From contig CAYLLT010000019.1 in NCBI GenBank assembly GCA_964384465.1, positions 3,641 through 67,640 on the forward strand: 64,000 nucleotides of DNA, read 5' to 3'. A program made the translations under genes and the position numbers. This document shows positions 1 through 10,586 of the stretch, piece by piece. The notes beneath the pieces were generated by a model. The model saw only the letters and a list, made by a program, of their open reading frames with translations, was not told the origin of the DNA and did no database searches. The DNA is from CAYLLT01 sp964384465 (GTDB taxonomy: Bacteria; Planctomycetota; Phycisphaerae; UBA1845; PWPN01). Each line of letters opens with the position of its first letter. Position 1 is the first letter of the stretch.

Positions 1-1095
1 GGCCCGCGCCGCCAGCTCGCGCCCGAGTTGATCGAACGGCATCCCCTTGCCCTGGCCGCCCACCAGCATGATCACCGGTTCGTCGAACGCCCGCAGCGCG
101 ATGCACGTCGATTCGGGCGTGGTCGACTTGCTGTCGTTGAAATAGCGCACGCCCTTGTGCTCGCCGACAAACTCCAGCCGATGCGGGAGGCCGTTAAACC
201 CGCTTAAACCGCGGGCGATCGTCTCATCCGCGATGCCCAGCGCCCGTGCAGCCGCAATCGCTGCCGCGGCATTGTCGCGATTGTGCCGGCCCGGCAACCG
301 CAGGCAATCACCGAAGACGGGATCGAATGCGAACCTCATCATGCGAGACGCCGCCCCCACGCGCTTCACCTGCTCGGCCAGCGCTTCATCCTCGCCATGA
401 ACGAATACCATATCCTGCGGCGATTGGTGCCGGACGATGTTCATCTTCGCGTCAACGTACGATTCAAATGTCCCGTGCCGGTCCAGATGATTCGGCTGAA
501 TATTCGTGATCACCGCCATCCGCGGGCTCCACCGCAGGCGGGCCAGGTCCTCCAATTGGAAGCTCGACAGCTCCAGGACAACTATGTCCTCCGGCGACAT
601 GGCCTGAAGATCGCCGAGCAAGGATCGCCCGATGTTGCCGCCGACCCAGGCTCTCGGCCGCCCGGTCGAGGGAAACGCGTTTTGCAGAATGGCCCCGAGC
701 ATGGCCGTCGTCGTACTTTTGCCGGCGGACCCGGTAATGCCCACGACGCGCTGAGCGGGGCACCGCACAATGAAGAGGTTCATTTCGCTGCTGAGCGGGA
801 TGCCGCGGGCCACCGCCGCAGCCACGAAATCGCTCCGATCCTTCGGTATGGCGGGGCTTACCACCAAAAGATCGCAATGATCCAGATCCGCCGGATCGTG
901 TCCGCCGAGGTGAAACCGGATCGGCAGCCCTTCCAACTCCGCCAGGCCGTGTGCAAGCTCATCCGCTGAGGCTTGATCCGTCACCGTAACCTCAGCCCTC
1001 TGCTGCACCAGCCACCGGGCGGCCCCGATACCCCCGCCGAAGTGGCCGAGGCCCATAATAACCGCCCGTTTTCCCGTAAGATCAGCCATGTTCAT
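1..1095 (-). CDS. murD: UDP-N-acetylmuramoyl-L-alanine--D-glutamate ligase, C-terminus outside window
   Basis: Cytoplasmic Mur ligase that adds D-glutamate to UDP-MurNAc-L-alanine in peptidoglycan synthesis. The reading frame is open from the start codon to the window edge, giving about 365 residues of the usual 440-450. Visible: an N-terminal Rossmann-like UDP-binding segment (GLGHFGGGIGAARWL, residues 15-29), the ATP P-loop GITGSAGKSTT (119-129), the central-domain stretch VITNIQPNHLDRHGTFESY, and the C-terminal-domain signature YFNDSKSTTPEST followed by GGQGKG. Two in-frame ATGs lie at 1095 and 1089; 1095 is preferred because a TACAAT box ends 7 nt before it and there is no Shine-Dalgarno sequence. 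It is divergent from the GntR-type regulator. Other cell-wall genes would lie downstream, outside the window. Confidence 0.93.
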   Translation of the reverse strand, partial: MNMADLTGKRAVIMGLGHFGGGIGAARWLVQQRAEVTVTDQASADELAHGLAELEGLPIRFHLGGHDPADLDHCDLLVVSPAIPKDRSDFVAAAVARGIPLSSEMNLFIVRCPAQRVVGITGSAGKSTTTAMLGAILQNAFPSTGRPRAWVGGNIGRSLLGDLQAMSPEDIVVLELSSFQLEDLARLRWSPRMAVITNIQPNHLDRHGTFESYVDAKMNIVRHQSPQDMVFVHGEDEALAEQVKRVGAASRMMRFAFDPVFGDCLRLPGRHNRDNAAAAIAAARALGIADETIARGLSGFNGLPHRLEFVGEHKGVRYFNDSKSTTPESTCIALRAFDEPVIMLVGGQGKGMPFDQLGRELAARA

Positions 1096-1102
1096 GGGTA
1101 GA

Positions 1103-1108
1103 ATTGTA
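1103..1108 (-). promoter_or_regulatory. Putative -10 box for murD (leaderless transcript)
   Basis: TACAAT on the minus strand matches five of six bases of the sigma-70 -10 consensus and ends 7 nt before the murD ATG at 1095, so transcription would begin at or beside the start codon. No clear -35 element is visible. The remaining 1109-1316 stretch between the divergent genes shows nothing I can name. Confidence 0.35.
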
Positions 1109-1316
1109 CTACCGGCCGCTTTTTCATCCAGTTCCGGCGGATTGATTGTGTGGGGCAAATCGAAGACCGATGAATCCCCGGTTTTAAGTGTATTCTGATG
1201 CCAATCAATCGTGGATTTGTACTTTAAAAAGATCAGCGCATGCGTTAGATATGACATTGTCAGGGAACATCGTTCCTTTTTTCTGTCGAGTTTGTCCGAT
1301 ATTTCATTTTTTGGGC

Positions 1317-1343
1317 TTGAAATCCGCGAGATCATTATATAAT
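1317..1343 (+). promoter_or_regulatory. Putative sigma-70 promoter for the GntR/LacI regulator
   Basis: TTGAAA (1317-1322) and a perfect TATAAT (1338-1343) are separated by 15 bp, shorter than the optimal 17. The -10 box ends 9 nt before the ATG at 1353, so the transcript would have almost no leader. No Shine-Dalgarno sequence precedes the gene, which fits leaderless expression. Confidence 0.5.
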
Positions 1344-1352
1344 CTGAGTCCT

Positions 1353-2453
1353 ATGCGAACACAAAACTTACCGCAGATCGACACCCGTTCGTCCACCCTG
1401 CGTTACATCCAGGCGAAGACGATTTTGGCCGAAGCCATTCGTACCGGCGCTTTCCCCGCGGGATCCAAGCTGCCGAACACGAACGAGGTCGGCGCTCGTC
1501 TCAACGTGAGCCTGATCACGGCTCACAAAGCCATACAGTGTCTGGTCGAGGAGGGCTGGCTGCGTCGCGAGCGCGGCCGGGGCACCTTCGTACGCGACGA
1601 CTTCCTCCAGTCCGTCGCCGCCAAGCCGAAGTTCCGCGTCGCCCTCGTGCTGCGGCCGGCGACCGTGATGCTGGATCACTACCACGGTGTGCTGCTGGCC
1701 AGCCTCCGGCATGCGGCCGAGTCGGCCGACACCATCGGCGAGTTGGTGATTCAGCGTTGCAACAGCCCGGAAGATCTCGACCGGATCGAAGCCGACGGCT
1801 TTTTGTGTTTCCATCCGTTCGTGGACAGTCTCCAGCAGTTAGAGGAAGTCGCCCGCCGCAAGCCGCTGGTGGCACTCGGCTGCTCGACGAAGGACACGTC
1901 GCTCTATTGCGTCGATTCCCAGAATGTCAACGCCGCCCGGCAGGCGGTGCGGCACCTGGTCGAACTGGGTCACGAGCGGATCGCCCTCATCAATGGCCCA
2001 TCCGAAGCTACCAGTTACCTCGACCGCTACGAGGGATACCGCGCGGAGTTGGAGGCCCACGGCCTGCCGGTTCGCCCGGAATACGTCTTCACCAGCGCCT
2101 CGCCCAAGTCCGCCGGTACGATCATGGGGCAGCTCACGAAGCTGCTGCGCAGCCCCGAGCGGCCATCCGCGATTGTCGCCTGCGAATACTACCTGGCTCT
2201 CGATGTGATGGTCCTCCTGCGGCGAATGAACCTCAAGATTCCCGCGGATGTCTCGCTGGTCGGCTTTGACGATCCCAAATCCGCCAGCCTGCTCAACCCC
2301 CCGCTCACCACCGTCCATCAGCCCCTGGAAGAAATGGGCGCCCGGGCGTATCAGCGGGTGGTTCAACTCATCAACGGCGAGACCCCTTCGCCGCGCGTCG
2401 AGTTTCTCCCGACTTCGCTCGTGGTTCGCGAGTCCACCGGGCCGGTTACCTGA
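1353..2453 (+). CDS. GntR-type winged-helix regulator with LacI-like sugar-binding domain
   Basis: Transcriptional regulator of 366 residues with AraR-like architecture. Residues 15-80 form a GntR winged helix (IQAKTILAEAIRTGAF, KLPNTNEVGARLNVSLITAHKAIQ, GWLRRERGRGTFV). Residues 95-360 form a type I periplasmic-binding-protein fold of the LacI kind: AVRHLVELGHERIALING, a CEYYLALDVMVLLRRM segment and VSLVGFDDPKSASLLNPPLTTVHQPLEEMG. This domain normally binds a sugar effector. The frame is open upstream to 1188, but the ATG at 1353 is chosen because the preceding residues do not belong to the winged helix and a TATAAT box lies just before it. The next gene on the same strand, a secreted PHP metallohydrolase, begins about 110 bp downstream and is a plausible target. 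The effector is unknown. Confidence 0.85.
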   Translation: MRTQNLPQIDTRSSTLRYIQAKTILAEAIRTGAFPAGSKLPNTNEVGARLNVSLITAHKAIQCLVEEGWLRRERGRGTFVRDDFLQSVAAKPKFRVALVLRPATVMLDHYHGVLLASLRHAAESADTIGELVIQRCNSPEDLDRIEADGFLCFHPFVDSLQQLEEVARRKPLVALGCSTKDTSLYCVDSQNVNAARQAVRHLVELGHERIALINGPSEATSYLDRYEGYRAELEAHGLPVRPEYVFTSASPKSAGTIMGQLTKLLRSPERPSAIVACEYYLALDVMVLLRRMNLKIPADVSLVGFDDPKSASLLNPPLTTVHQPLEEMGARAYQRVVQLINGETPSPRVEFLPTSLVVRESTGPVT

Positions 2454-2460
2454 ACGAACC

Positions 2461-2511
2461 AGGACCGCGGCAATTTATTGCCGCAGTGCGTCAACAAGTT
2501 GACGCGGCCCT
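2461..2511. repeat. Palindromic repeat, family A copy 1 (GGACCGCGGCAA type)
   Basis: An outer stem AGGACCGCG / CGCGGCCCT (one mismatch) encloses two inner hairpins, CGGCAA-ttta-TTGCCG and GCGTCAAC-aa-GTTGACGC. A second copy with the same layout is at 29753-29804. The second inner hairpin differs between copies but stays fully paired. It sits between the regulator and the PHP-protein gene. Confidence 0.7.
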
Positions 2512-2561
2512 ATGCACCCGCCGCGTTGCCCAACCCCTTCCTCACCTTTATCATGTGCCGC

Positions 2562-5021
2562 ATGGTGCGATTTATTTCATGTCTATCCGTTGCAGTTGCC
2601 TCCACCGGCTTTGCCGCCGCGCCCGAAGCCATCGAGATCGGCTCGAAGAACGTCGCCGATCTGCCCGGCGGCCGCGAAGCCGACGGCATCATCGGCGACT
2701 TCGTCCTCCGCAACGATCACCTCGAAGCCGTCATCTCCGGCAATCAGCACAACCGCAAGGCGAACATGGCGATTTTCTGGAACGCCCCCACGGCCGGCTG
2801 CCTGTACGACCTGACGCCGCGCGGAACGCACAACGACCAGCTCACCTGGTTCGGTCCCGGCAACCAGCAGGGCCAGCTCTCCAGCGTCTACATCCTTAAG
2901 ACCGGCGATGACGGTGAAGCCGTGGTTCGGGCGGAACTCACGGCGGCGGGCGGCGACGGACTCGGCAAGACGCACGACTATGTCCTCCATGCAAATTGGC
3001 GGCATCTGCTGGTCATCTCGACTTATCACAATGAGACCGATGCCGCGGTCAAGATCAAACCGGCCGCCGACTGGAAAGGGCTGGTATCCGTCGAAGAGTT
3101 CGACGGCATCACCACGGGACTGTGTCAGGATCCCGCCGACCGCATCGGGTACGCGTTCAAGCCCATCAAGCTGGATGAGGCTCAGCCGGCGACCGGCGAG
3201 ATCGATCTCCAGCCGAATCATGCCGCTGCTTTCGCGGTGGCCATCGCGGTGGGGAAGGGTTCGGCCGACGCGTTCGGCATCGTCGCCGCGGTGAATCAAC
3301 CGGGCCATCGGTTCCGCGGACGGGTCCGCGATCCCGACAACAAACCGGTGGCGAGCGCCGCGCTGCACATTCCGCAAAGTGGAAAAACGCTGATTGCGTA
3401 TCTGAACGATGATGGCCGCTACGATCTGACGCTCCCTCAGCAAACGTACACCGCCTCGCTCAAAGATCTGGGCCGGGCGGACTCGTCCGTCGAGCTCACC
3501 GCGGACAAAGAGCAGGAGTTCTCGCTGCCTAATGCGGCCGGCGTCAGCGTTACCGTGACGGACGATGCCGGCGGCCCGCTGCCCTGCAAAGTGCAGTTCA
3601 TCGGCATCGATGAAACCAAAATGCCGGACCTTGGCCCCATCATTCGTGCCCACGGCTGCGACAATCAGTATCACTCTGAAAACGGCCGCTTCAAGCAGCC
3701 CATCCCCCCCGGTCGATATCGCGCCGTGATCACCCGCGGCATCGAATACGACCATGTCGAGAAGACGATCGATGTGCCGCCCGGCAAAATCGTACCGATC
3801 GAAGCCACGCTCAAACGCGTGGTGGACACGCGCGGATGGGTCAGCACCGATTTCCACAATCACTCGACGCCCAGCGGCGATAACTACTGCGGCACGGACG
3901 ACCGCGTGATCAACCTGGCGGCGGAGAACGTCGAGTTCGCCCCCACCACCGAGCACAATCGTCTCTATGACTGGAAGCCGCACATCGATCGATTGGGCCT
4001 CGCGCCCTTTGTGGCCACCACCGTCGGGATCGAGCTGACCGGGAACGGCCCGCATCTCAACTCGTTCCCGCTCCAGCCCATCCCCTTCCGGCAGGACAAC
4101 GGCGCGCCGCAGTGGGACCCCGACCCGCGGATCAATGCCCTGGCCCTGCGGCGGCATCCGGGCGACCTGGCCTCGCGCTGGGTGCAGCTCAACCACCCTG
4201 ACATCGCCCAATACTTCAACGATCTGGACCGCGACGGCAAACCCGATGGCGGATACCAGCATCTGGAGGGGTTCATCGACGCCAGCGAGATGTATGGGCA
4301 GACGATCCTCAGTCCCGAAGCGGTGGCTACGACCGAATATCAGGGAAAAACATACCGCTACCTGAACCAGCCGTTCGCCTGGATGCAGATGCTCAACGCG
4401 GGCCGTCGCATCTGGACCGTAGCCACCAGCGACGCCCATCAGGTGACCGGCACTCCCAACGGCGGCGGCGGCGTGGGCGGCTGGCGGATGTATGTGCCGA
4501 GCCGCACCGACGAACCGGCCGCCATCGATCCCAAAGAGATCATCACGAACGCCAAGGCCGGGCACTCGTTCGTCACCAGCGGACCCTTTCTGGAGGTTTT
4601 AACCTCTGACGGCCACGGCCCCGGCGAGACCATTGTGGCACGGGCGTCCCGCCCGTCCTCCGTCACGCTTCACGTCCGCGTGCAGTGCAACACGTGGGTG
4701 GACATCGACCGCGTGGCCGTGCTGGTGAACGGCCGGATCGATCCGAAGCTGGACTTCAGGAAGGCCGTACACCCCGAGTTGTTTCGCTCCGGCGTCGTTC
4801 GTTTTGAAAAGGACCTGACCGTGGACTTGACGGGCGATGCTCATCTGATCGTGGCCGCCGTTGGCGAGCGGTCTACGCTGGAGACCGGCTACGGCCGCGG
4901 CCATCAGGCCCGTTGGCGGCCGGCCGCTTATCACAATCCCATTTTCATCGACATCGACGGCAACGGCTTCCAACCCAACGGTGATACGCTCGACCAGCCC
5001 TATCTGAAGGTAATGAATTAA
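2562..5021 (+). CDS. Secreted CehA/McbA-type PHP-domain metallohydrolase
   Basis: Predicted exported protein of 819 residues. A signal peptide (MVRFISCLSVAVASTGFAAA) opens it; the ATG at 2553 is an alternative start. An all-beta region follows, with a carboxypeptidase-regulatory-like segment near FRGRVRDPDNKPVASAALHIP. The PHP-like metal-binding part begins at GWVSTDFHNHSTPSGDNYCG and continues through EFAPTTEHNRLYDW and TVATSDAHQVTGTPNGG; these His/Asp/Glu clusters are the usual metal ligands of the CehA/McbA group, which hydrolyse phosphoester, carbamate or other ester bonds. The substrate cannot be read from the sequence. Residues about 692-698 are encoded by a GTGGCACGGGCG palindrome that also occurs between genes elsewhere in the window, so part of the protein derives from a dispersed repeat. 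Confidence 0.8.
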   Translation: MVRFISCLSVAVASTGFAAAPEAIEIGSKNVADLPGGREADGIIGDFVLRNDHLEAVISGNQHNRKANMAIFWNAPTAGCLYDLTPRGTHNDQLTWFGPGNQQGQLSSVYILKTGDDGEAVVRAELTAAGGDGLGKTHDYVLHANWRHLLVISTYHNETDAAVKIKPAADWKGLVSVEEFDGITTGLCQDPADRIGYAFKPIKLDEAQPATGEIDLQPNHAAAFAVAIAVGKGSADAFGIVAAVNQPGHRFRGRVRDPDNKPVASAALHIPQSGKTLIAYLNDDGRYDLTLPQQTYTASLKDLGRADSSVELTADKEQEFSLPNAAGVSVTVTDDAGGPLPCKVQFIGIDETKMPDLGPIIRAHGCDNQYHSENGRFKQPIPPGRYRAVITRGIEYDHVEKTIDVPPGKIVPIEATLKRVVDTRGWVSTDFHNHSTPSGDNYCGTDDRVINLAAENVEFAPTTEHNRLYDWKPHIDRLGLAPFVATTVGIELTGNGPHLNSFPLQPIPFRQDNGAPQWDPDPRINALALRRHPGDLASRWVQLNHPDIAQYFNDLDRDGKPDGGYQHLEGFIDASEMYGQTILSPEAVATTEYQGKTYRYLNQPFAWMQMLNAGRRIWTVATSDAHQVTGTPNGGGGVGGWRMYVPSRTDEPAAIDPKEIITNAKAGHSFVTSGPFLEVLTSDGHGPGETIVARASRPSSVTLHVRVQCNTWVDIDRVAVLVNGRIDPKLDFRKAVHPELFRSGVVRFEKDLTVDLTGDAHLIVAAVGERSTLETGYGRGHQARWRPAAYHNPIFIDIDGNGFQPNGDTLDQPYLKVMN
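4635..4656. repeat. Palindromic repeat, family C copy inside a coding region
   Basis: GTGGCACGGGCG-tc-CCGCCCGT forms a hairpin (ACGGGCG/CGCCCGT). Related copies lie between genes at 43903-43930 and 53033-53090. Here it encodes VARASRP within the PHP protein without breaking the frame. Confidence 0.6.
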
Positions 5022-5034
5022 TTAACCTGTTGCC

Positions 5035-5063
5035 TTTACACATTGCAGTGTGTAAGCTATAAG
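5035..5063 (+). promoter_or_regulatory. vapBC promoter with overlapping operator palindrome
   Basis: TTTACA (5035-5040) and TATAAG (5058-5063), each five of six against consensus, are separated by exactly 17 bp. The inverted repeat TTACACA-ttgcag-TGTGTAA (5036-5055) covers the -35 box and spacer. This is the arrangement expected for autorepression by a VapB-VapC complex. The assignment as operator is inference from position and symmetry. Confidence 0.65.
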
Positions 5064-5085
5064 TCAGCATGAAAGGAGGTCTGTC

Positions 5086-5292
5086 TTGGCAACGAATCTT
5101 GCTCTTGACGATAAACTGATCGAACAAGCCCGCAGGATCGGCAAACATAAAACAAAAAAAGACGCTGTTACCGCAGCCTTGAAAGAGTACGTTCAGCGGC
5201 GGAGACGGGTCCGCATTCTGGACATGGTAGGTAAGGTTGAGTACTGGGATGATTACGATCATAAAACGCTCCGTCAGAGGAAAGACCGGTGA
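5086..5292 (+). CDS. vapB: VapB-family antitoxin
   Basis: Antitoxin of 68 residues. Residues 1-40 (NLALDDKLIEQARRIGKHKT, KKDAVTAALKEYVQRR) match the ribbon-helix-helix DNA-binding fold of the VapB group with the typical ALDDxLIxxA...TKxxAVxxALxEYV pattern. The C-terminal tail (RILDMVGKVEYWDDYDHKTLRQRKDR) would wrap the toxin. Translation starts at TTG 5086, supported by a strong Shine-Dalgarno GAAAGGAGGT at 5071-5080. The stop TGA overlaps the GTG start of vapC by 4 bp, indicating translational coupling. Likely autoregulated through the palindrome at 5036-5055. Confidence 0.88.
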   Translation: MATNLALDDKLIEQARRIGKHKTKKDAVTAALKEYVQRRRRVRILDMVGKVEYWDDYDHKTLRQRKDR

Positions 5293-5729
5293 GCGTCCTG
5301 ATCGATACCACCATCTGGTCGCTCGCCCTCCGCCGACGCCGCCACGACCTCAACCTCGAAGAACGCCGCCTGCTCGAAGAATGGACCGCGCTGGTCAAAA
5401 GCGGTCGTGCCGTGCTGGTGGGTCCGATTCAGCAGGAGATACTCTCCGGAGTTCGCCACCAAACGGATTTTGTCGCCCTCCAACAGCGTCTTTCCGCATT
5501 TCCACAACCCGAGATCCTGCCGGCCGATTACGTTCAAGCCGCGGCGTTCTTTAACATCTGCCGATCCCGCGGAATTGCCGCTACTTCCGTCGACCTCCTT
5601 GTCTGCGCGGTGGCCGAACGGCTGAACATACCCATCTTTACCACCGACGCCGATTTCACCCGGTATGCGAAGGTTCTCCCGATCCGATTGCATAAGCCTC
5701 AACCACGTGACGCTCAGAATTCATCATGA
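5289..5729 (+). CDS. vapC: VapC-family PIN-domain ribonuclease toxin
   Basis: PIN-domain toxin of 146 residues, expected to cleave RNA in a Mg2+-dependent way and to be held inactive by VapB. The acidic catalytic residues are present: Asp6 (VLIDTTIW), Glu50 (PIQQEIL), Asp102 (SVDLLV), and Asp120/Asp122 (FTTDADF). Length is normal for the family and no damage is visible, so the toxin should be active. It starts with GTG in the overlap GTGA with vapB. Confidence 0.9.
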   Translation: MSVLIDTTIWSLALRRRRHDLNLEERRLLEEWTALVKSGRAVLVGPIQQEILSGVRHQTDFVALQQRLSAFPQPEILPADYVQAAAFFNICRSRGIAATSVDLLVCAVAERLNIPIFTTDADFTRYAKVLPIRLHKPQPRDAQNSS

Positions 5730-5761
5730 CCTTTCTGTAATCCTGAATGGGACTGAGGAGC

Positions 5762-7396
<1,635 letters not shown>

Positions 7397-7399
7397 TAA

Positions 7400-9082
7400 T
7401 CAGTGCCGCGTAACGGCCTGCTTCGTTCGCTGCGACTTCGGGCTCACCGGCGACATCTCGCAGATGCGCTGCCACATCGCCTTGGCCCGGTCGATCAGGC
7501 CCATGTTCTCCAGCGCGACCGCGAGGTTCTCACGGTAATCGAGGTTCCCCGGACGGAGCGCCACCGCTCGTTCCAGATGCTCGACCGCCATCTCGAACTG
7601 TTGCCGGTCGGAAAACATCACGCCGAGCCGGTAGTGCAGATCCACATATTCGGGATTGAGCGCCAGCGCCTGCTGCAACGTGTGGATCGCCTCCTCCGCC
7701 CGGCCCGCTTCGTACAGCGCCAGCCCGAGCTTGATCAGCGCCTTGGTATAGCCGGGGTTGATCCGCACCGCCTGACGGTAGGCCTCGATGGCGGCTTCCA
7801 GCTTGCCCTGCTGCCGCAAGAGCAGCCCGAGCCGGTAGTGCACGTCCGGATGATTGGGCCGTTCCTGTGCCGCCGCGCGATGACGCTCGATCTGCTGTTC
7901 GATCAGGTTATCGAGCGGGTCGGCGGCGGTGTCGGGTGACGGCGACGGCGCCAGTTGGAGATAGAATTCCGCCTCCTGCTGGACGGCGCACTTGAGCTGA
8001 AGTCGTGCCACCTCCGAATAGAGGAGCGTGCTGTTCGGTTCGAGGCTGGCCGCCAGCTCAAAACTCGATGAGGCGTCCGCCGCCCGCCCCGCTTCGTGTT
8101 GCGCGACGCCCAGGCCGACATACGACGTCAGCAGCCGGTCGTTGATCTCGATGGCCCGCGCGAACCGCGTGGCCGCGTCATGGTGTTTTCCGCAACGCAT
8201 GTATTGCGTGCCGGCCTTGACGTTGGCTTCGAGATACGCCGGATGCTTCTCGATCGCCTGAAGGTACGACTGGAGCGCGGCCTCATCATTTCCGACGCGG
8301 GAGTACAGATCGCCCAGCCGCAGAAAAGTATCCGCGAACTCCGGTTGCTTCTCGGCCAGCAGATGAAGCTGCTCGATAGCTTCGCGCAGCAGGCCCGATT
8401 GTTCCAGCGTATCCACCAGATCGTTGCGCGCTTCCCAATTGTCCGGCTCCATCGTCAGGGCCCGCTCGAAGCTGTGAATCGCCGATTCGGGCGAACCGTT
8501 GCGCAGGTGCAATCCGGCCAGCGTGAGATGCAGCTCCACGTCCCCCGGCTCGTCGCCGATCATGGCCAGATACTGCGAGACGGCGTGATCGAGCTGGTTC
8601 CGCCGGACGTAAATCGCCGCCAGCCGCTCGCGGGCGTTGCGCAGCGTGGGGCAGCTCCGCAGCGCGCCGTCATAATGAGCGATCGCTTCGCTGACGTGGC
8701 CCTGCCGTTCATAACAGTACGCCAGCCCGAACTGCACGGCCGCATCGCGCGGGTCCAGATCGGCGGCCGCGCTGAGCTGCTGCCGCGCTTCGTCGGTCAG
8801 TCCCAGCTCATCCAGGCAGCACGCCGCCGCAATGTAATTGAGCGGTGAGGTTCCATCCATCTTGACCGCCGACAGAAACGCATCGCGCGCCTGCGAGACC
8901 TGCCCGGCCCGCAGATACGAAAAACCGAGTTCCGCGTGAAGCTCGCACCGCTGCGGCTCGCGCTTGAGCCGTTCGAGCAGCACCGGCCGCTCGCTGACCG
9001 CCACATCGCGGAGCCTCTGCTGAAAGGCGTCCGACAGCCGGCCGATGAGGCCTCTTCCAAGTGTCTCAAGCAGGTAAGACAT
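7400..9082 (-). CDS. Tetratricopeptide-repeat protein (560 aa)
   Basis: Almost the whole protein after residue 30 consists of 34-residue TPR units, recognisable from recurring G/A, Y and P positions such as ELGFSYLRAGQVSQARDAFL, VQFGLAYCYERQGHVSEAIAHY, LHLTLAGLHLRNGSPESAIHSFERAL and LHYRLGVMFSDRQQFEMAVEHLERAVALRPGN; I see at least ten. No signal peptide or membrane segment is obvious, so it is probably a cytoplasmic scaffold. The ATG at 9082 has an AAGGGAT Shine-Dalgarno lying in the last codons of the upstream TPR gene, 10 bp away, so the two form one operon. The partner is unknown. It converges on the thioredoxin/NHL gene with only 3 bp between stop codons. Confidence 0.8.
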   Translation of the reverse strand: MSYLLETLGRGLIGRLSDAFQQRLRDVAVSERPVLLERLKREPQRCELHAELGFSYLRAGQVSQARDAFLSAVKMDGTSPLNYIAAACCLDELGLTDEARQQLSAAADLDPRDAAVQFGLAYCYERQGHVSEAIAHYDGALRSCPTLRNARERLAAIYVRRNQLDHAVSQYLAMIGDEPGDVELHLTLAGLHLRNGSPESAIHSFERALTMEPDNWEARNDLVDTLEQSGLLREAIEQLHLLAEKQPEFADTFLRLGDLYSRVGNDEAALQSYLQAIEKHPAYLEANVKAGTQYMRCGKHHDAATRFARAIEINDRLLTSYVGLGVAQHEAGRAADASSSFELAASLEPNSTLLYSEVARLQLKCAVQQEAEFYLQLAPSPSPDTAADPLDNLIEQQIERHRAAAQERPNHPDVHYRLGLLLRQQGKLEAAIEAYRQAVRINPGYTKALIKLGLALYEAGRAEEAIHTLQQALALNPEYVDLHYRLGVMFSDRQQFEMAVEHLERAVALRPGNLDYRENLAVALENMGLIDRAKAMWQRICEMSPVSPKSQRTKQAVTRH

Positions 9083-9092
9083 CTATATCCCT

Positions 9093-10340
9093 TCAAGCGG
9101 GCAGAGCCGAGAGCGCTTCCCGCGCCGCCTGATAATCTCCATTCAGTTCCACGGCCCGCTCGAACGCCCGGCGGGCTCGACCCGGCTCACCGCCGCGCCG
9201 GCACAACTCGCCGATGAGATAATGCACGTCGGGATAATCGCCGCCCGCGCGGATGGCCTGTTCGAGCCGCTCCACGCCCGCCGACCACCGGTCCGTCTGT
9301 CCATACAGTTGAGCGAGCATCACCAGCGCGCTGACGTAACGAGGGTTGAGTTCGACGGCCTGCTCGGCGTGCTGAATCGCATCCGCGCTGCGGCCGAGGC
9401 GGTCATAGACGGCCCCGCAGTGAAAGTGCAGGTCTGCGAATTCCGGATGCTTCTGAAGGGCGTTTTCGAGCGTGTCCGCGAGCGCGGAAAACACTTCCTG
9501 ATCCACGTCGCTGGCGGGGAGCGATAAGAACGCCTGCACGAAATCGGGTTCGGCAAGGACCGCTTCCGCAAGCCGATCGAGCGTCGCCTGATCGAATTTG
9601 CAGGCGCCGGTGGGTACCTGCCATTGAACCGCCGGCGCGGAAGCGCTCTCCATCAACGACTGCGCGAGCAGGTTGAGCTGCCAGGCGATACGCGCGTTGG
9701 CCGGGTCCAACTGATGGGCCCGCTCGAGAAATCCCAGCGCCCGCTCGTTCCGTCCGGCCAGACTCGAACATTGTGCGAGTCGTTCATGTGCCCCGGCGTG
9801 CGACGGATCGAGCGCGATCACGCGCTCGAACAACGACTCGGCCTCCGCCAGTTCGTATTCCGATGCCAGCATGATGCCGAGCTGATAGTGCAGTTCCGCA
9901 TGGTCCGGCTGGCGACGGACCCCGTCGCGAAGCGTACACAGCGCTTCGATGTGCCCGCCCTGCTTCCATTGCGTCAGCGCCAGGCGAATCCGGATTTCCG
10001 AATTATTCGGCTCGCGTTCCAGCAGCGTCTCCAGTTCGCCCGCCGCCAGATCGAGCCGCCCGCTGCCGAGATGGCATGCCGCCAGGTATCGACCGAAGCC
10101 GCCGCCCTGCGGATTCACCTGCGAGGCGGCGCGAAAATGATGCGTGGCCTCATCGAACTTGCGCTGACCAAACAACTCGACCGCCAGGTGATAATGCGCC
10201 TGCCCGGCGTAGTACCGGCTGAGCAGCGCTGTCGGTCCGCGCGACTCGAACATGAGCGGCGTGAGATGCCGCACCGCATCCGCATAACGCCTAGCGTTAT
10301 ACGCCGACATGCCCAGGCAGTATTGCTGTTGTATGTTCAT
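9093..10340 (-). CDS. Tetratricopeptide-repeat protein (415 aa)
   Basis: First gene of a two-gene TPR operon. Repeats are clear at LGMSAYNARRYADAVRHLTPL, ELFGQRKFDEATHHFRAASQ, LHYQLGIMLASEYELAEAESLFERVIALDPSH, LHFHCGAVYDRLGRSADAIQHAEQAVELNPRY and YLIGELCRRGGEPGRARRAFERAVELNGDY. A non-repeat insert of about 60 residues in the middle (SLMESASAPAVQWQVPTG and following) separates two TPR blocks. The frame opens at 10385, but ATG 10340 is chosen because GAGGGTGG precedes it. The 246 bp up to the divergent lipoprotein gene at 10587 hold no obvious feature beyond possible promoters. Function is unknown beyond protein-protein contacts. Confidence 0.8.
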   Translation of the reverse strand: MNIQQQYCLGMSAYNARRYADAVRHLTPLMFESRGPTALLSRYYAGQAHYHLAVELFGQRKFDEATHHFRAASQVNPQGGGFGRYLAACHLGSGRLDLAAGELETLLEREPNNSEIRIRLALTQWKQGGHIEALCTLRDGVRRQPDHAELHYQLGIMLASEYELAEAESLFERVIALDPSHAGAHERLAQCSSLAGRNERALGFLERAHQLDPANARIAWQLNLLAQSLMESASAPAVQWQVPTGACKFDQATLDRLAEAVLAEPDFVQAFLSLPASDVDQEVFSALADTLENALQKHPEFADLHFHCGAVYDRLGRSADAIQHAEQAVELNPRYVSALVMLAQLYGQTDRWSAGVERLEQAIRAGGDYPDVHYLIGELCRRGGEPGRARRAFERAVELNGDYQAAREALSALPA

Positions 10341-10586
10341 GACCACCCTCGCGGCTGGGGTTCGACCGCCCGGCTCCACAGTCACCTCATGCGGGAGACC
10401 TGTCAGCTCTATCGGTCACGTCGTGACCGGCAATGAGATGCGAATGCGATACTGAAAACGAGGAAAAACAGGTTTGGTTGGCCCCGTCGCGTGCTACGGG
10501 GGTGGGTGCCGCTCGCCGGCGCCGCTAAATGGGTCCGCATACTTTCAGTCGCCGGAGCGTCCGAATAGAATGACCGGCGATTGTTC

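Noticed and set aside
2583..4565. 660-codon minus-strand open frame
   Set aside because: Antisense shadow of the PHP metallohydrolase gene in GC-rich DNA; no motif and no ribosome-binding site.
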